NCBI GenBank assembly: GCA_003157485.1
Contig: PMJQ01000079.1
Coordinates: 770 to 46,145 of the forward strand
Reading direction: 5' to 3'
DNA from: Ignavibacteriota bacterium
GTDB taxonomy: Bacteria; Bacteroidota; Ignavibacteria; UBA10030; UBA6906
DNA length: 45,376 bases
Both the position numbers and the translations under genes were made by a program. Numbering within the stretch: the first letter of the stretch is position 1; every line of letters begins with the position of its first letter. Shown here one piece after another: positions 36,258 through 44,941 of this stretch. A model generated the notes under the pieces. It ran no database searches. It worked only from the letters and a program-made list of their open reading frames with translations, and had not been told where the DNA came from.

Positions 36258-37751
36258 ATGGCAAAGAAATTTCAGAATTTCATAAACGGCAGGTGGGTCG
36301 ACGCTGCGTCGGGAAAGACATTCGAGAACAGAAACCCGGCACGCTGGGATGAGGTCGTCGGCGTCTTCCCGCTCTCCGGGAAGGAAGACGTCGAAGCGGC
36401 GGTCCGTGCTGCGAGGGAGGCGTTTGAGACCTGGCGTCTCGTTCCCGCCCCGAAGCGGGGTGACATCATGCGTGCCGTGGGGGACCTGATGGTCGCCCGC
36501 AAGGAGGACCTGGCGCGGCAGATGACACGCGAGATGGGGAAAGTCCTTGCCGAGACGCGGGGGGACGTCCAGGAGGGGATCGACACCGCATATTACGCGG
36601 GGGGGGAAGGGCGGCGGCTGTTCGGCCACACGGTCCCGTCCGAGCTCCGCGACAAGTTCAATATGGCCCTTCGCGTTCCGATCGGCGTTGCGGGGATCGT
36701 CACTCCGTGGAACTTTCCCATGGCGATCCCGACCTGGAAGATTTTTCCCGCGCTCCTGTGCGGCAACACGGTCGTATTCAAGCCCGCGTCGGACACTCCG
36801 GCGACCGCCACTGCCCTCGTGGAGATACTCGCGGAGGCGGGGGTTCCTCCCGGCGTTGTCAACATCGTCCACGGAGGAGGGGGAGAAGTCGGCACGGCGA
36901 TCGTGGGCCATCCCGATGTCGACTGCGTCAGCTTCACGGGGTCGACGCAGGTCGGGAAGACGATCGCCGAAACTGCGGCCCGGACGCTGAAGCGCGTGTC
37001 GCTCGAGCTCGGGGGAAAGAACGCGCAGATCGTGATGGATGATGCGGACCTCTCGCTCGCTCTCGAGGGAGTGCTCTGGGGGGCGTTCGGCACCACCGGG
37101 CAGCGCTGCACCGCCACGAGCAGGCTCATACTCCACGAGAAGATACACGAGAAGTTCCTCGCCATGCTCGTCGACCGCGTCAGGAAGCTCCGGCTCGGCG
37201 ACGGACTTCTGCCGTCGACCGATGTCGGTCCGTGCGTCAACAAGGGCCAGCAGGAGACCGTTGCGGGATATGTCCGCATCGGACTCGAACAGGGTGCGAC
37301 GCTGCTGACCGGCGGGACGGTCCCGAAAGGGGAAGGGCTCGACGGCGGATGGTTCTACGCGCCCACGGTCTTTGCCGGCGTGAAGCCGGACCACCGCATC
37401 GCCAGGGAGGAGATCTTCGGGCCGGTCCTCTCCGTTCTGAAGGCCGGTTCTCTCGCGGAGGCCGTTACGATTCTCAACGACACGATATACGGCCTTTCCT
37501 CGTCGATTTATACCGCAAATATCGACGCCGCGTTCCGCGCGATACGCGATGTCAGGGCCGGGATCACATACATCAATGCCCCGACGATCGGCGCGGAGGC
37601 GCACATGCCCTTCGGCGGCGTGAAGCAGACGGGGAACGGCCACCGCGAGGGAGGGTGGACGGTCTATGATTTCTTCTCGGAGTGGAAGACCGTGTACGTC
37701 GATTACAGCGGCGGGCTCCAGAGGGCCCAGATCGACAACTATGCGAAGTAG
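36258..37751 (+). CDS. NAD(P)-dependent aldehyde dehydrogenase, probable aminoadipate-semialdehyde type
   Basis: 497 aa. ALDH superfamily: WNFPMAIPTWKIFPALLCG (cofactor), catalytic E250 in LELGGKNAQ and C284 in TTGQRCTATSR, then the late EEIFGPVLSV motif. The start ATG at 36258 gives the standard N-terminus MAKKFQNFINGRWVDAASGKT. The substrate cannot be read from the sequence. It sits directly upstream of L-lysine 6-aminotransferase, whose product is 2-aminoadipate 6-semialdehyde, so oxidation of that semialdehyde to 2-aminoadipate is the likely reaction; this is context-based. Confidence 0.88.
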   Translation: MAKKFQNFINGRWVDAASGKTFENRNPARWDEVVGVFPLSGKEDVEAAVRAAREAFETWRLVPAPKRGDIMRAVGDLMVARKEDLARQMTREMGKVLAETRGDVQEGIDTAYYAGGEGRRLFGHTVPSELRDKFNMALRVPIGVAGIVTPWNFPMAIPTWKIFPALLCGNTVVFKPASDTPATATALVEILAEAGVPPGVVNIVHGGGGEVGTAIVGHPDVDCVSFTGSTQVGKTIAETAARTLKRVSLELGGKNAQIVMDDADLSLALEGVLWGAFGTTGQRCTATSRLILHEKIHEKFLAMLVDRVRKLRLGDGLLPSTDVGPCVNKGQQETVAGYVRIGLEQGATLLTGGTVPKGEGLDGGWFYAPTVFAGVKPDHRIAREEIFGPVLSVLKAGSLAEAVTILNDTIYGLSSSIYTANIDAAFRAIRDVRAGITYINAPTIGAEAHMPFGGVKQTGNGHREGGWTVYDFFSEWKTVYVDYSGGLQRAQIDNYAK

Positions 37752-37900
37752 ACGGACTGTCACAATGTGAGCGGTGACCGAGGTGGTCAGGATACGGCTC
37801 TATATCGTTTCCATGTTTGAGCACCAGGAATTCTTCTGAAGGATGACCGTTGTGCGGCACGATAACAATGGGCAATCACATCCAGCAGAGGAGTTCCGTC

Positions 37901-39334
37901 ATGACCGTTCACACTGTTAAGGCACGCACGAAAAGACGCCCCGTTAAGGCGGCAAAGACACTCAAGACCCCCCGGCGGACAACTGCGGGCGCGCGCAAGC
38001 AGAAACCGCGGCGGGCCGCCAGTTCCTTCATCGCCCCCTCTCTCGCAATCCCGACGATGTCCCGGCACATGCTCGTGGACGGGTTCGATATCGTCGTCGA
38101 TCTGAAGAAAAGCAGGGGGACGTACCTGGTCGACGCCAGGGACGGGAAGCGGTACCTGGATTTCTTCACATTTGTCGCCTCCTCACCGCTCGGGTTGAAC
38201 CATCCCGCGCTCACCGAGCCCGGGTTTCAGAAGAAACTGGCGTACGTCGCCGTCAACAAGCCCTCCCTGTCCGATATCGCGACTGCGGAGCAGGCGCAGT
38301 TCGTCGACACGTTTGCGCGCCTCGCGATGCCCGCCACTCTCCCTCATGCCTTCTTTGTCGAAGGGGGTGCTCTTGCCGTTGAGAACGCGCTGAAGGCGGC
38401 GTTCGACTGGAAGATACGGAAGAACCGGACGCGGGGGTACAGGGAAGAGCGGGGGAAGCAGATCGTCCACTTCCGCCAGGCGTTCCACGGCCGGTCCGGC
38501 TACACGCTCTCCCTCACGAACACCGACCCGGTGAAGACGGACCTCTTTCCCAAGTTCGCATGGCCCAGGGTGCTGAACCCTTCCATCCGTTTCCCTCTGA
38601 ACGACGAGAACCTGGCGCGGGTCATCGCCGACGAGGAGACGAGCCTCGGACAGATACGGCAGGCGTTCCGCGACAACAAGGACGACATCGCCGCGATCAT
38701 CATCGAGGCGATCCAGGGGGAAGGGGGGGACAACCATTTCCGCGGTGAGTTTTTCAGGGCGCTCAGGGAGGTTGCGGATGAGAACGATGCGATGCTCATC
38801 ATCGACGAGGTGCAGACAGGCGTCGGGATGACGGGAAAGATGTGGGCGCATCAGCACTTTGTCGAACCTGACATGATCGCATTCGGCAAGAAGATGCAGG
38901 TGTGCGGTTTTCTCTGCGGGCGGAAGATCGACGAGATTCCTGACAACGTCTTCAGGGTTTCGAGCCGGTTGAATTCGACGTGGGGAGGAAACCTCGTGGA
39001 CATGGTCCGCGCGCAGAAGTTCCTTGAGGTCATCGCGGAGGAGAATCTGGTCGAGAACGCGCGCCGGCAGGGGGAGCTGCTTCTGAGTGCGCTGAACCGG
39101 CTTGCGGAGGAGTTTCCCGCCGTGTCCAACGTGCGGGGGCTTGGTCTCTTTGCCGCATTCGATATGCCGGATGCCGCGTCACGGGGTAAGCTCCGCGACG
39201 GATGCATGAACAAAGGGCTGATCATACTCCCGAGCGGCGAGCGCTCGATGCGGTTCCGTCCGCCTCTCAACGTGAGCAGTGCCGAGATCGAGGAGGGGAT
39301 TGCGATTATTGCGGAAGTACTCAGAGAGCTCTGA
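37901..39334 (+). CDS. lat: L-lysine 6-aminotransferase with basic N-terminal extension
   Basis: 477 aa from ATG 37901, which has GAGGAG 7 nt upstream. PLP class III aminotransferase moving the epsilon-amino group of lysine to 2-oxoglutarate. HMLVDGFDIVVDLKKS, FTFVASSPLGLNHPAL and the PLP lysine region FGKKMQVCGF (K330/K331) match the mycobacterial enzyme pattern. Residues 1-43 are unusual: 15 Lys/Arg and no acidic residue, rich in Ala, Thr and Pro, about 35-40 residues longer than the mycobacterial protein before MLVDG. A 149-nt gap separates it from the aldehyde dehydrogenase; I see no convincing promoter there. Confidence 0.92.
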   Translation: MTVHTVKARTKRRPVKAAKTLKTPRRTTAGARKQKPRRAASSFIAPSLAIPTMSRHMLVDGFDIVVDLKKSRGTYLVDARDGKRYLDFFTFVASSPLGLNHPALTEPGFQKKLAYVAVNKPSLSDIATAEQAQFVDTFARLAMPATLPHAFFVEGGALAVENALKAAFDWKIRKNRTRGYREERGKQIVHFRQAFHGRSGYTLSLTNTDPVKTDLFPKFAWPRVLNPSIRFPLNDENLARVIADEETSLGQIRQAFRDNKDDIAAIIIEAIQGEGGDNHFRGEFFRALREVADENDAMLIIDEVQTGVGMTGKMWAHQHFVEPDMIAFGKKMQVCGFLCGRKIDEIPDNVFRVSSRLNSTWGGNLVDMVRAQKFLEVIAEENLVENARRQGELLLSALNRLAEEFPAVSNVRGLGLFAAFDMPDAASRGKLRDGCMNKGLIILPSGERSMRFRPPLNVSSAEIEEGIAIIAEVLREL

Positions 39335-39353
39335 GATTCCCCTTCCGTAACCG

Positions 39354-39397
39354 ACAGGCCCCCTGCGTACTTGTGCGCAGGGGGCCTGTGCTTTTTT
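39354..39397 (+). terminator. strong intrinsic terminator after lysine aminotransferase
   Basis: Perfect 14-bp stem, ACAGGCCCCCTGCG (39354-39367) with CGCAGGGGGCCTGT (39376-39389), 8-nt loop, then GC and six T (39392-39397). It closes the plsY-to-lat transcription unit before the convergent protease gene. Confidence 0.93.
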
Positions 39398-39445
39398 GGG
39401 GGGGTGGCGTGGTTTTGTCCCCGGTGGTCCCGGATCCGGCGGACC

Positions 39446-41512
39446 TTATCTCAGGAGCATCATCTTGAGCGCTTGTCTGAACGACGCCCCGGAGACGCCC
39501 GTCGCGCTCATCCTGTAGAAATAGACCCCGCTGGCGACGTTCACACCCCCTTCATCGGTCCCGTCCCAGATCGCGAAGTACGCGGTCCCCCCGGTTGCAG
39601 GCAGCACGCCGTTGAGAAGGGTCTTGACGTGTCTTCCCAGGATGTCGAAGACGCTCAGGTTGACGTTTGACTGCTCGGGAATCCGGAACTCGATCCGTGT
39701 CCCCGGGTTGAACGGGTTGGGGTAATTGTGCGAGAGCGTGTATGTTGCCGCCGTGACGCGAAGTGTCGTTACCCTTTCGATGTTCGAGAAGCCGCTCGAA
39801 CTGCCCGTGCCTGCCGCCTGGAGCCTGTAGTAATATGTCGTGCCGGGCTGGAGGCCCGCGATCGGGTAGCTCGTCACGTCATAGTCAAGAGTGTACGAAT
39901 GGACGAGGGAAGAAAACCCCGTGTCGGCCGAAGCCTGGAGCACATAGCCCGAAGCTCCCGAAACCGTCGACCAGTTCGCGGTGAATCCGGTCGCCGATGT
40001 ATCGCTCGCGGAAAGCGCAGCCGGGGAGCCGGGATGCGATCCGCCGCCGAGGTAGTTGATCGCCGCAAGCGCGTCGACGATCCCCCATCCGTAGAAATTG
40101 TCGGGACGCACCGTCTGCGCCGGAGGGCGGTATGCGGTCGTCTTTATCGCCTTGATGATCTGCATCGCGGTCGCCTCCGGGTGCGCCTTCAGAACGAGCG
40201 CGGCGACACCCGCGGTGAGTGGGCAGGAGAACGACGTGCCCTGCTCGTATGTGTAGCCGGCAGTATCCGTGGCGCTCGCGATGTAGTCGATCGAACCGAC
40301 CGCCATCACGTCGGGTTTGATCCGGCCGTCTGTCGTCGGCCCGCACGAGCTGAAATATGCTCTGACGCTGTCATTGGTGACCGCGCCGGCCGCGAGTATG
40401 CTGTCCGCGTCGGCCGGAGCCATAAGTGAATTTTCTCCGGCGGGAGGGGCGTTTTCGTTCCCCGCGGAATTCACGACGATGACCCCTCTGCGTGCGGCCA
40501 TGACGGCTGCCCGGGAGATCACGGAAGTCCTCCCGTCCATGTCCTGCCAGGTCAGGCTCGTATACGGGCTGTCAAACGTCAGATATCCAAGCGACGTGCT
40601 CGTGACCTGCACCCCGAGGCTCTCCGCCCACTGGATCGCCGCGGCCCAGTTGTCCTCTTCGATGGGGGTCTCGCTGCTGTCGTTTTCTGTCCTTGCCAGT
40701 ATAAACGTTGCCCCGTATGCAGGACCGATGATTTGACCGGGCACGTATCCGGCGATTGTTGAAAGCGTGTACACGCCGTGTGCACCGAACGAGAAGTTCG
40801 GGTTGTTCGGTATGACGCTTGTCTTGTGGTCCACAAAATCGTGCTGCGCGATGATCCTCCCGCGGAGCTGGTCAAATGCCTGGTGTGTCTGAAGCCGAAC
40901 GCCGTTGTCGAACATTCCGATGATGATTCCCTGTGCTGAGTTTCCTGTGGCGTGTACGGCAGGGATGTTTTCCTGCTCCACCTGATGTATCGAGGGGCCG
41001 TAGTCGAGGGCCCCGGTGGCAGACGGTCTGAGGGCCGTCGGGGCGGGAGGTGGCGTCTGGAGGGTTTCAACGTCTGCCCCCCTGCGGTACTTCTGGACAA
41101 TGTCGATCTGGGCGACACACGGGAGCGATTCGATTCGGGCCACACCGGCCGGGGTGGCGTCCGCACTGACGCCGTTGAACCACTTTGATACCTGCCGGAT
41201 CCTTGTGACAAGTGGGGTGACCTGCCTTATGTACTCCTCGTTCACCGGGTAGTCCGTTTCATCGACGATCGTATTGGCTGGGAGAACGCGTGCCCTTCGG
41301 CGGAAGGCAGCCGGGGAGATAAATTCCAGGGGATCGGCCCCCGGCTTTGCAAGTGTGTTACCCTTGTCCCTGAAAAACACCCAGACGGCAATCTGGTCGG
41401 CCGGCTCCGCGGAGGCGAGCGCGCGGTCGAGCCGGCCGCTCGTCCGCGTTCCGCCTGAGGCTATGGCGGAAGAAAGGAGCAGTATGCCCAGTGCGGCCGT
41501 CGGAATTTTCAT
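39446..41512 (-). CDS. secreted subtilisin-family (S8) protease with C-terminal sorting domain
   Basis: 688 aa from ATG 41512, with GGGGGTG before it. Signal peptide 1-20 (KIPTAALGILLLSSAIASG), propeptide-like region to about 170, S8 catalytic domain about 190-490, fibronectin type III domain about 494-585, and an FCB-type C-terminal domain from 597 (NYPNPFNPGTRIEFRIPE, then VFDILGRHVKTL, WDGTDEGG, ASGVYFYRM, ending KMMLLR). The triad is D202 (FDNGV), H245 (GAHGVYTLSTI) and S427 (GTSFSCPLTAG), with oxyanion N352 (SAGNENA). The Asp and His motifs deviate from DTG/HGTHV as is common in this family. The protein is probably exported and anchored by a type IX-like route if that system exists here. 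Confidence 0.92.
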   Translation of the reverse strand: MKIPTAALGILLLSSAIASGGTRTSGRLDRALASAEPADQIAVWVFFRDKGNTLAKPGADPLEFISPAAFRRRARVLPANTIVDETDYPVNEEYIRQVTPLVTRIRQVSKWFNGVSADATPAGVARIESLPCVAQIDIVQKYRRGADVETLQTPPPAPTALRPSATGALDYGPSIHQVEQENIPAVHATGNSAQGIIIGMFDNGVRLQTHQAFDQLRGRIIAQHDFVDHKTSVIPNNPNFSFGAHGVYTLSTIAGYVPGQIIGPAYGATFILARTENDSSETPIEEDNWAAAIQWAESLGVQVTSTSLGYLTFDSPYTSLTWQDMDGRTSVISRAAVMAARRGVIVVNSAGNENAPPAGENSLMAPADADSILAAGAVTNDSVRAYFSSCGPTTDGRIKPDVMAVGSIDYIASATDTAGYTYEQGTSFSCPLTAGVAALVLKAHPEATAMQIIKAIKTTAYRPPAQTVRPDNFYGWGIVDALAAINYLGGGSHPGSPAALSASDTSATGFTANWSTVSGASGYVLQASADTGFSSLVHSYTLDYDVTSYPIAGLQPGTTYYYRLQAAGTGSSSGFSNIERVTTLRVTAATYTLSHNYPNPFNPGTRIEFRIPEQSNVNLSVFDILGRHVKTLLNGVLPATGGTAYFAIWDGTDEGGVNVASGVYFYRMSATGVSGASFRQALKMMLLR

Positions 41513-41569
41513 TGCACCCCCGGAAGTGATCGGATCTCCCCCACGCAACACGCTGGGGAGGTCGTCCTC

Positions 41570-41598
41570 AGTATAGCAAACGGGTCCCGCCGAATCAA
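41570..41598 (-). promoter_or_regulatory. sigma70-type promoter of the secreted protease gene
   Basis: On the minus strand TTGATT (41598-41593), 17 nt, TATACT (41575-41570). Predicted leader about 50 nt to the ATG at 41512. No other gene lies in the 154-nt divergent gap to nadE. Confidence 0.75.
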
Positions 41599-41666
41599 GA
41601 ACGGACCTCCGGCACGGCCGGTTCCCTTCCCTTGTATCCGAAGTGCAAATTGTTTAGTTTGGCCTC

Positions 41667-42506
41667 ATGGAAACTTCCGGCCCGCCATCGGACCTTTCGC
41701 TCAACACTGCCGTCGTCCGGACACTCCTCGAAAAGTTCCTTCTCGACGAAACGCATAATGCGGGGTTCACGAGGGGCATTATCGGGCTCTCCGGAGGGGT
41801 GGATTCCGCCCTCACCGCGTTCCTCGCGGCGGGGGCCCTCGGGCGGGAGAATGTGAGGGCGGTGATGATGCCCTACCGCACGAGCAGCAGCGAAAGCCTC
41901 TCGGACGCCCGGCGGGTCATCGACGTGCTGGGGATCGTCCCGGAAACCGTGGACATCACGCCGATTGTGGATCCGGCGCTCTCCTCTCTCGGCGCGGGCG
42001 ACCGGGTCCGGGGGGGAAATATCATGGCGCGCGCCCGGATGATTGTTCTCTATGATATCTCCGCGCGGGAGGGGGGGCTGGTCCTGGGGACAAGCAACAA
42101 GACGGAGATCCTGCTCGGCTACGGGACCCTGTTCGGTGACATGGCGAGCGCGATCAATCCCCTCGGCGACCTCTACAAAACGCAGGTGTGGCAGCTCGCC
42201 GCAGCGGTGGGGGTGCCCCGCGAGATCGTCGACAAGAAGCCGACGGCGGATCTCTGGTCGGGACAGACCGACGAGGGAGAACTCGGGTTCTCGTACCGGG
42301 ACGTCGACAGGCTCCTGTTCGCGATGATCGATGAACGGCGGAGCCCCGCGGAGCTGGCTTCAGCCGGGTTCGACGAGCGTTTTGTCAGGAGCGTGCAGGC
42401 GATTGTGAAGAAGAGCCAGTTCAAACGCCGCCCGCCTGTGGTGGCGAAGGTGTCGCACAGGACCGTGAACGTCGATTTCCGGTACGCCCGCGACTGGGGC
42501 ATATGA
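41667..42506 (+). CDS. nadE: ammonia-dependent NAD+ synthetase
   Basis: 279 aa, the short form without a glutaminase domain, so ammonia is the nitrogen donor. It adenylates and amidates deamido-NAD. The PP-loop SGGVDS is at 42-47; YRTSSSESLSDA, TSNKTEILLGYGTLFGDMA and KPTADLWSGQTDEGELG are family motifs. No Shine-Dalgarno sequence precedes the ATG, and a weak TTGTAT-17 nt-TAGTTT match ends 6 nt before it, so the mRNA may be leaderless. The stop overlaps the rsmI start (ATGA). Confidence 0.95.
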   Translation: METSGPPSDLSLNTAVVRTLLEKFLLDETHNAGFTRGIIGLSGGVDSALTAFLAAGALGRENVRAVMMPYRTSSSESLSDARRVIDVLGIVPETVDITPIVDPALSSLGAGDRVRGGNIMARARMIVLYDISAREGGLVLGTSNKTEILLGYGTLFGDMASAINPLGDLYKTQVWQLAAAVGVPREIVDKKPTADLWSGQTDEGELGFSYRDVDRLLFAMIDERRSPAELASAGFDERFVRSVQAIVKKSQFKRRPPVVAKVSHRTVNVDFRYARDWGI

Positions 42507-43228
42507 GCGAAGAGATACAGAAAGGCGCGCTGTACGTCGTCAGCACGCCGATCGGTAACCTTGACGACATCACACTCAGGGCCGTTCACATCCTCAGGTC
42601 CGTCGATCTCATCGCAGCGGAAGACACACGCACGACGAAGGTTCTTCTCGATCATCTCGGGATCCGCCGGCCGCTCGTCAGCTACTTCAGCTACAACGAA
42701 CGCCGGCGCGCCGGCGAACTCATCGCATCGCTCAGGAAGGGGAACGCCGTTGCGGTGGTGACCGACGCAGGGACCCCGGGGATATCGGATCCGGCGTATG
42801 TTGTGATCCGGGAGGCCGTCGATGCGGGGATCAGCGTGATCGCTTCTCCGGGGGCAAGCGCGCTCCTCGCGGCGCTCATCATAAGCGGACTTCCTACGGA
42901 CAGGTTCGTGTTTGAGGGTTTCCTCCCCGTGAAGAAGGGGAGAAAGACGCGGTTCGAGGCACTTGCCGCGGAACCGCGGACGATCGTGATGTATGAGTCT
43001 CCTCACCGGATCGAAAAGACCCTGGGTGAGGTGCTCCAGTTCATGGGGGACAGGCAGGTAGCTCTCGTGCGCGAGGTGACCAAGAAGTTTGAAGAGGTCC
43101 GCCGCGGACCGGTCTCGCGCGTTGCTGATGAAGTGCGGGCCCGCCCTCCGCGCGGCGAATATGTCCTTGTTATCGCCGGCACATCGTACCGAACCGGCGC
43201 GCCTCCCGGCAACAGTGACGATACATGA
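42503..43228 (+). CDS. rsmI: 16S rRNA (cytidine-1402-2'-O)-methyltransferase RsmI
   Basis: 241 aa. SAM-dependent methyltransferase of the tetrapyrrole-methylase fold that 2'-O-methylates C1402 in the ribosomal decoding centre. Typical motifs are GALYVVSTPIGNLDDITLRA, AAEDTRTTKVLLDHLGI, VVTDAGTPGISDPAYVV, FEGFLPVKKGRK and YESPHRIEKTL. It overlaps nadE by 4 nt and is 10 nt before the GH13 gene. Confidence 0.97.
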   Translation: MSEEIQKGALYVVSTPIGNLDDITLRAVHILRSVDLIAAEDTRTTKVLLDHLGIRRPLVSYFSYNERRRAGELIASLRKGNAVAVVTDAGTPGISDPAYVVIREAVDAGISVIASPGASALLAALIISGLPTDRFVFEGFLPVKKGRKTRFEALAAEPRTIVMYESPHRIEKTLGEVLQFMGDRQVALVREVTKKFEEVRRGPVSRVADEVRARPPRGEYVLVIAGTSYRTGAPPGNSDDT

Positions 43229-43238
43229 AAGTACGCTC

Positions 43239-44780
43239 ATGACAGACGCAGAGACGGTCCCGGCGGGACTTCGCGCGAAGGCGCATCCGGTCCTCTACGA
43301 GGTAAACTCGAGGGTCATACTCAGGGAGCTCTCCGCCGCCGCGGGGAAGCCCGTCACGCTCGGCACGTTTCCGTCAGCGCTCCTCGATGATTGGAAAGGG
43401 CTCGGGATCGACGCCGTCTGGCTGATGGGGGTCTGGACTTCGGGGCCCGCCGGGATCGTCATTGCGAGGGAGGACGAGGGCCTTCGCGCGGCGTACAGAA
43501 GCGTCCTTCCCGACTATACAGACGCGGACGTCGGCGGCTCGCCATACGCGGTATACGCGTACGAGATTCCGGAGGCAATGGGGGGGGAGAAAGGGCTTGC
43601 ATCGTTCCGCAGGAAACTGGCCGAACGAGGGATGGGGCTCGTTCTGGATTTCATTCCCAACCACACCGCGCGCGACAATGCCTGGGTCACCGGGCATCCT
43701 GAGTATTACGTTCAGGGGGGCGAGAACGAGGCGTTGGAGAAGCCCGACCTCTTCTTCCGCGCTGCGACCGCGAAGGGGCCCCTCACGATCGCGATGGGAC
43801 GCGACCCGTCATTCGCGGGATGGACGGATACCGCGCAGATCAATATCGCCCACCGAGGGGCGCGGAAGGCGATGATCAGGCTTCTGAAGCGGATTGCCGG
43901 GTTGTGCGACGGGGTCCGCTGCGACATGGCAATGCTCGTCCTGAAAAGCGTGTTCGCGAGGACATGGGGGAGTCGCGCCTCTGCCCCGGGAGAGCCGGAG
44001 CAGGCGGAAGAGTTCTGGCGTGAGGCGATCGGTGCGGTCCGTTCCCGGCACCCCGGGTTTCTCTTTATCGCCGAAGCGTACTGGAACATGGAATGGGACC
44101 TGCAGCAGCTCGGGTTCGACTATACGTACGACAAGACACTCTTCGACAGGCTTCTCCGCGAGGGCGCCGGCTCGGTGCGGGATCACCTCCGCGCCGAGAT
44201 GGACTACCAGAAACACTCCCTCCGATTTATCGAGAACCACGATGAACAGCGTGCGGCGTCCTCCCTGACGTCAGAACCGTGGCTTTTTGCGGCCGCGGTG
44301 GTGATCGCGACTGTCCCGGGGATGGTGATGTTCCAGGAAGGTCAGTTCGAAGGGAGAAGGGTCAAAATTCCCGTGCAGCTGACCCGCCGTCCGGCGGAAG
44401 ATGTCGCCCGAAGGACAAAGGCGTTCTATACCCGGCTCCTGGAGATCATCGCCTCAGCTCCCATCAGAGAGGGGAACTGGCGGCTCCTGATGCCCAGGGC
44501 TGCCTGGCATGAAAATTACACCTGGGGAAATTTTCTTGCCTTCTGGTGGCACCACCCTTCGGCGGGCACCCGTCTCGTCGTGATCAACTATGCCCCCTTG
44601 AGCGGCCAGTGCCATGTTGACATCCCTCTCGAGGAGATTCCCGGCACGCCGGTGGAATTCCGTGATCTCTTGAGCGACGCTGCGTACTCCCGTGAAAGAA
44701 ACGGACTTGCATCAAGAGGTCTCTACTTCGACATCCAGCCGTACGGCATACACGTGTTTGAGGTCTCCACGCCTGGCTGA
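43239..44780 (+). CDS. GH13 alpha-amylase-family enzyme, cytoplasmic
   Basis: 513 aa from ATG 43239 (MTDAETVPAGLRAKAHPVLY), the first in-frame start after rsmI. (Beta/alpha)8 barrel with the GH13 conserved regions: LVLDFIPNHTA, GVRCDMAM (nucleophile D229), FIAEAYW (acid/base E279) and ENHDEQR (D335). There is no signal peptide or carbohydrate-binding module, so it is probably intracellular. The C-terminal domain is short (about 400-513). Alpha-glucan or trehalose-type substrates are possible; the sequence does not decide. Confidence 0.88.
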   Translation: MTDAETVPAGLRAKAHPVLYEVNSRVILRELSAAAGKPVTLGTFPSALLDDWKGLGIDAVWLMGVWTSGPAGIVIAREDEGLRAAYRSVLPDYTDADVGGSPYAVYAYEIPEAMGGEKGLASFRRKLAERGMGLVLDFIPNHTARDNAWVTGHPEYYVQGGENEALEKPDLFFRAATAKGPLTIAMGRDPSFAGWTDTAQINIAHRGARKAMIRLLKRIAGLCDGVRCDMAMLVLKSVFARTWGSRASAPGEPEQAEEFWREAIGAVRSRHPGFLFIAEAYWNMEWDLQQLGFDYTYDKTLFDRLLREGAGSVRDHLRAEMDYQKHSLRFIENHDEQRAASSLTSEPWLFAAAVVIATVPGMVMFQEGQFEGRRVKIPVQLTRRPAEDVARRTKAFYTRLLEIIASAPIREGNWRLLMPRAAWHENYTWGNFLAFWWHHPSAGTRLVVINYAPLSGQCHVDIPLEEIPGTPVEFRDLLSDAAYSRERNGLASRGLYFDIQPYGIHVFEVSTPG

Positions 44781-44825
44781 AAGGGCGTCACCCCTCTCTC
44801 CACACACCTCGCTCCTCCCGGGGAC

Positions 44826-44853
44826 TTGACTTTCATCTTGAATTCACTATATT
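44826..44853 (+). promoter_or_regulatory. sigma70-type promoter of groES-groEL
   Basis: TTGACT (44826-44831), 16 nt, TATATT (44848-44853). The CIRCE operator starts 2 bp downstream, covering the likely transcription start. Confidence 0.85.
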
Positions 44854-44855
44854 AC

Positions 44856-44880
44856 TAGCACTCTTCAATGTGGAGTGCTA
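44856..44880 (+). promoter_or_regulatory. CIRCE operator (HrcA binding site)
   Basis: TAGCACTC, 9-nt spacer, GAGTGCTA: a perfect inverted repeat, extended by one C/G pair on each side. CIRCE is bound by the HrcA repressor and controls groESL and dnaK operons on heat shock. hrcA itself is not in the window. Confidence 0.95.
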
Positions 44881-44941
44881 GTACGATTGCCCGCCGTAAG
44901 TCTTTATAAATAAACAACATACATTTAGAGGAGAAATTCGC

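Noticed and set aside
37760-37770. TCACAATGTGA palindrome just after the aldehyde dehydrogenase gene
   Set aside because: Half-sites are in reverse order and spacing for a CRP/FNR-type site (TGTGA-6 nt-TCACA), and no promoter is evident nearby.
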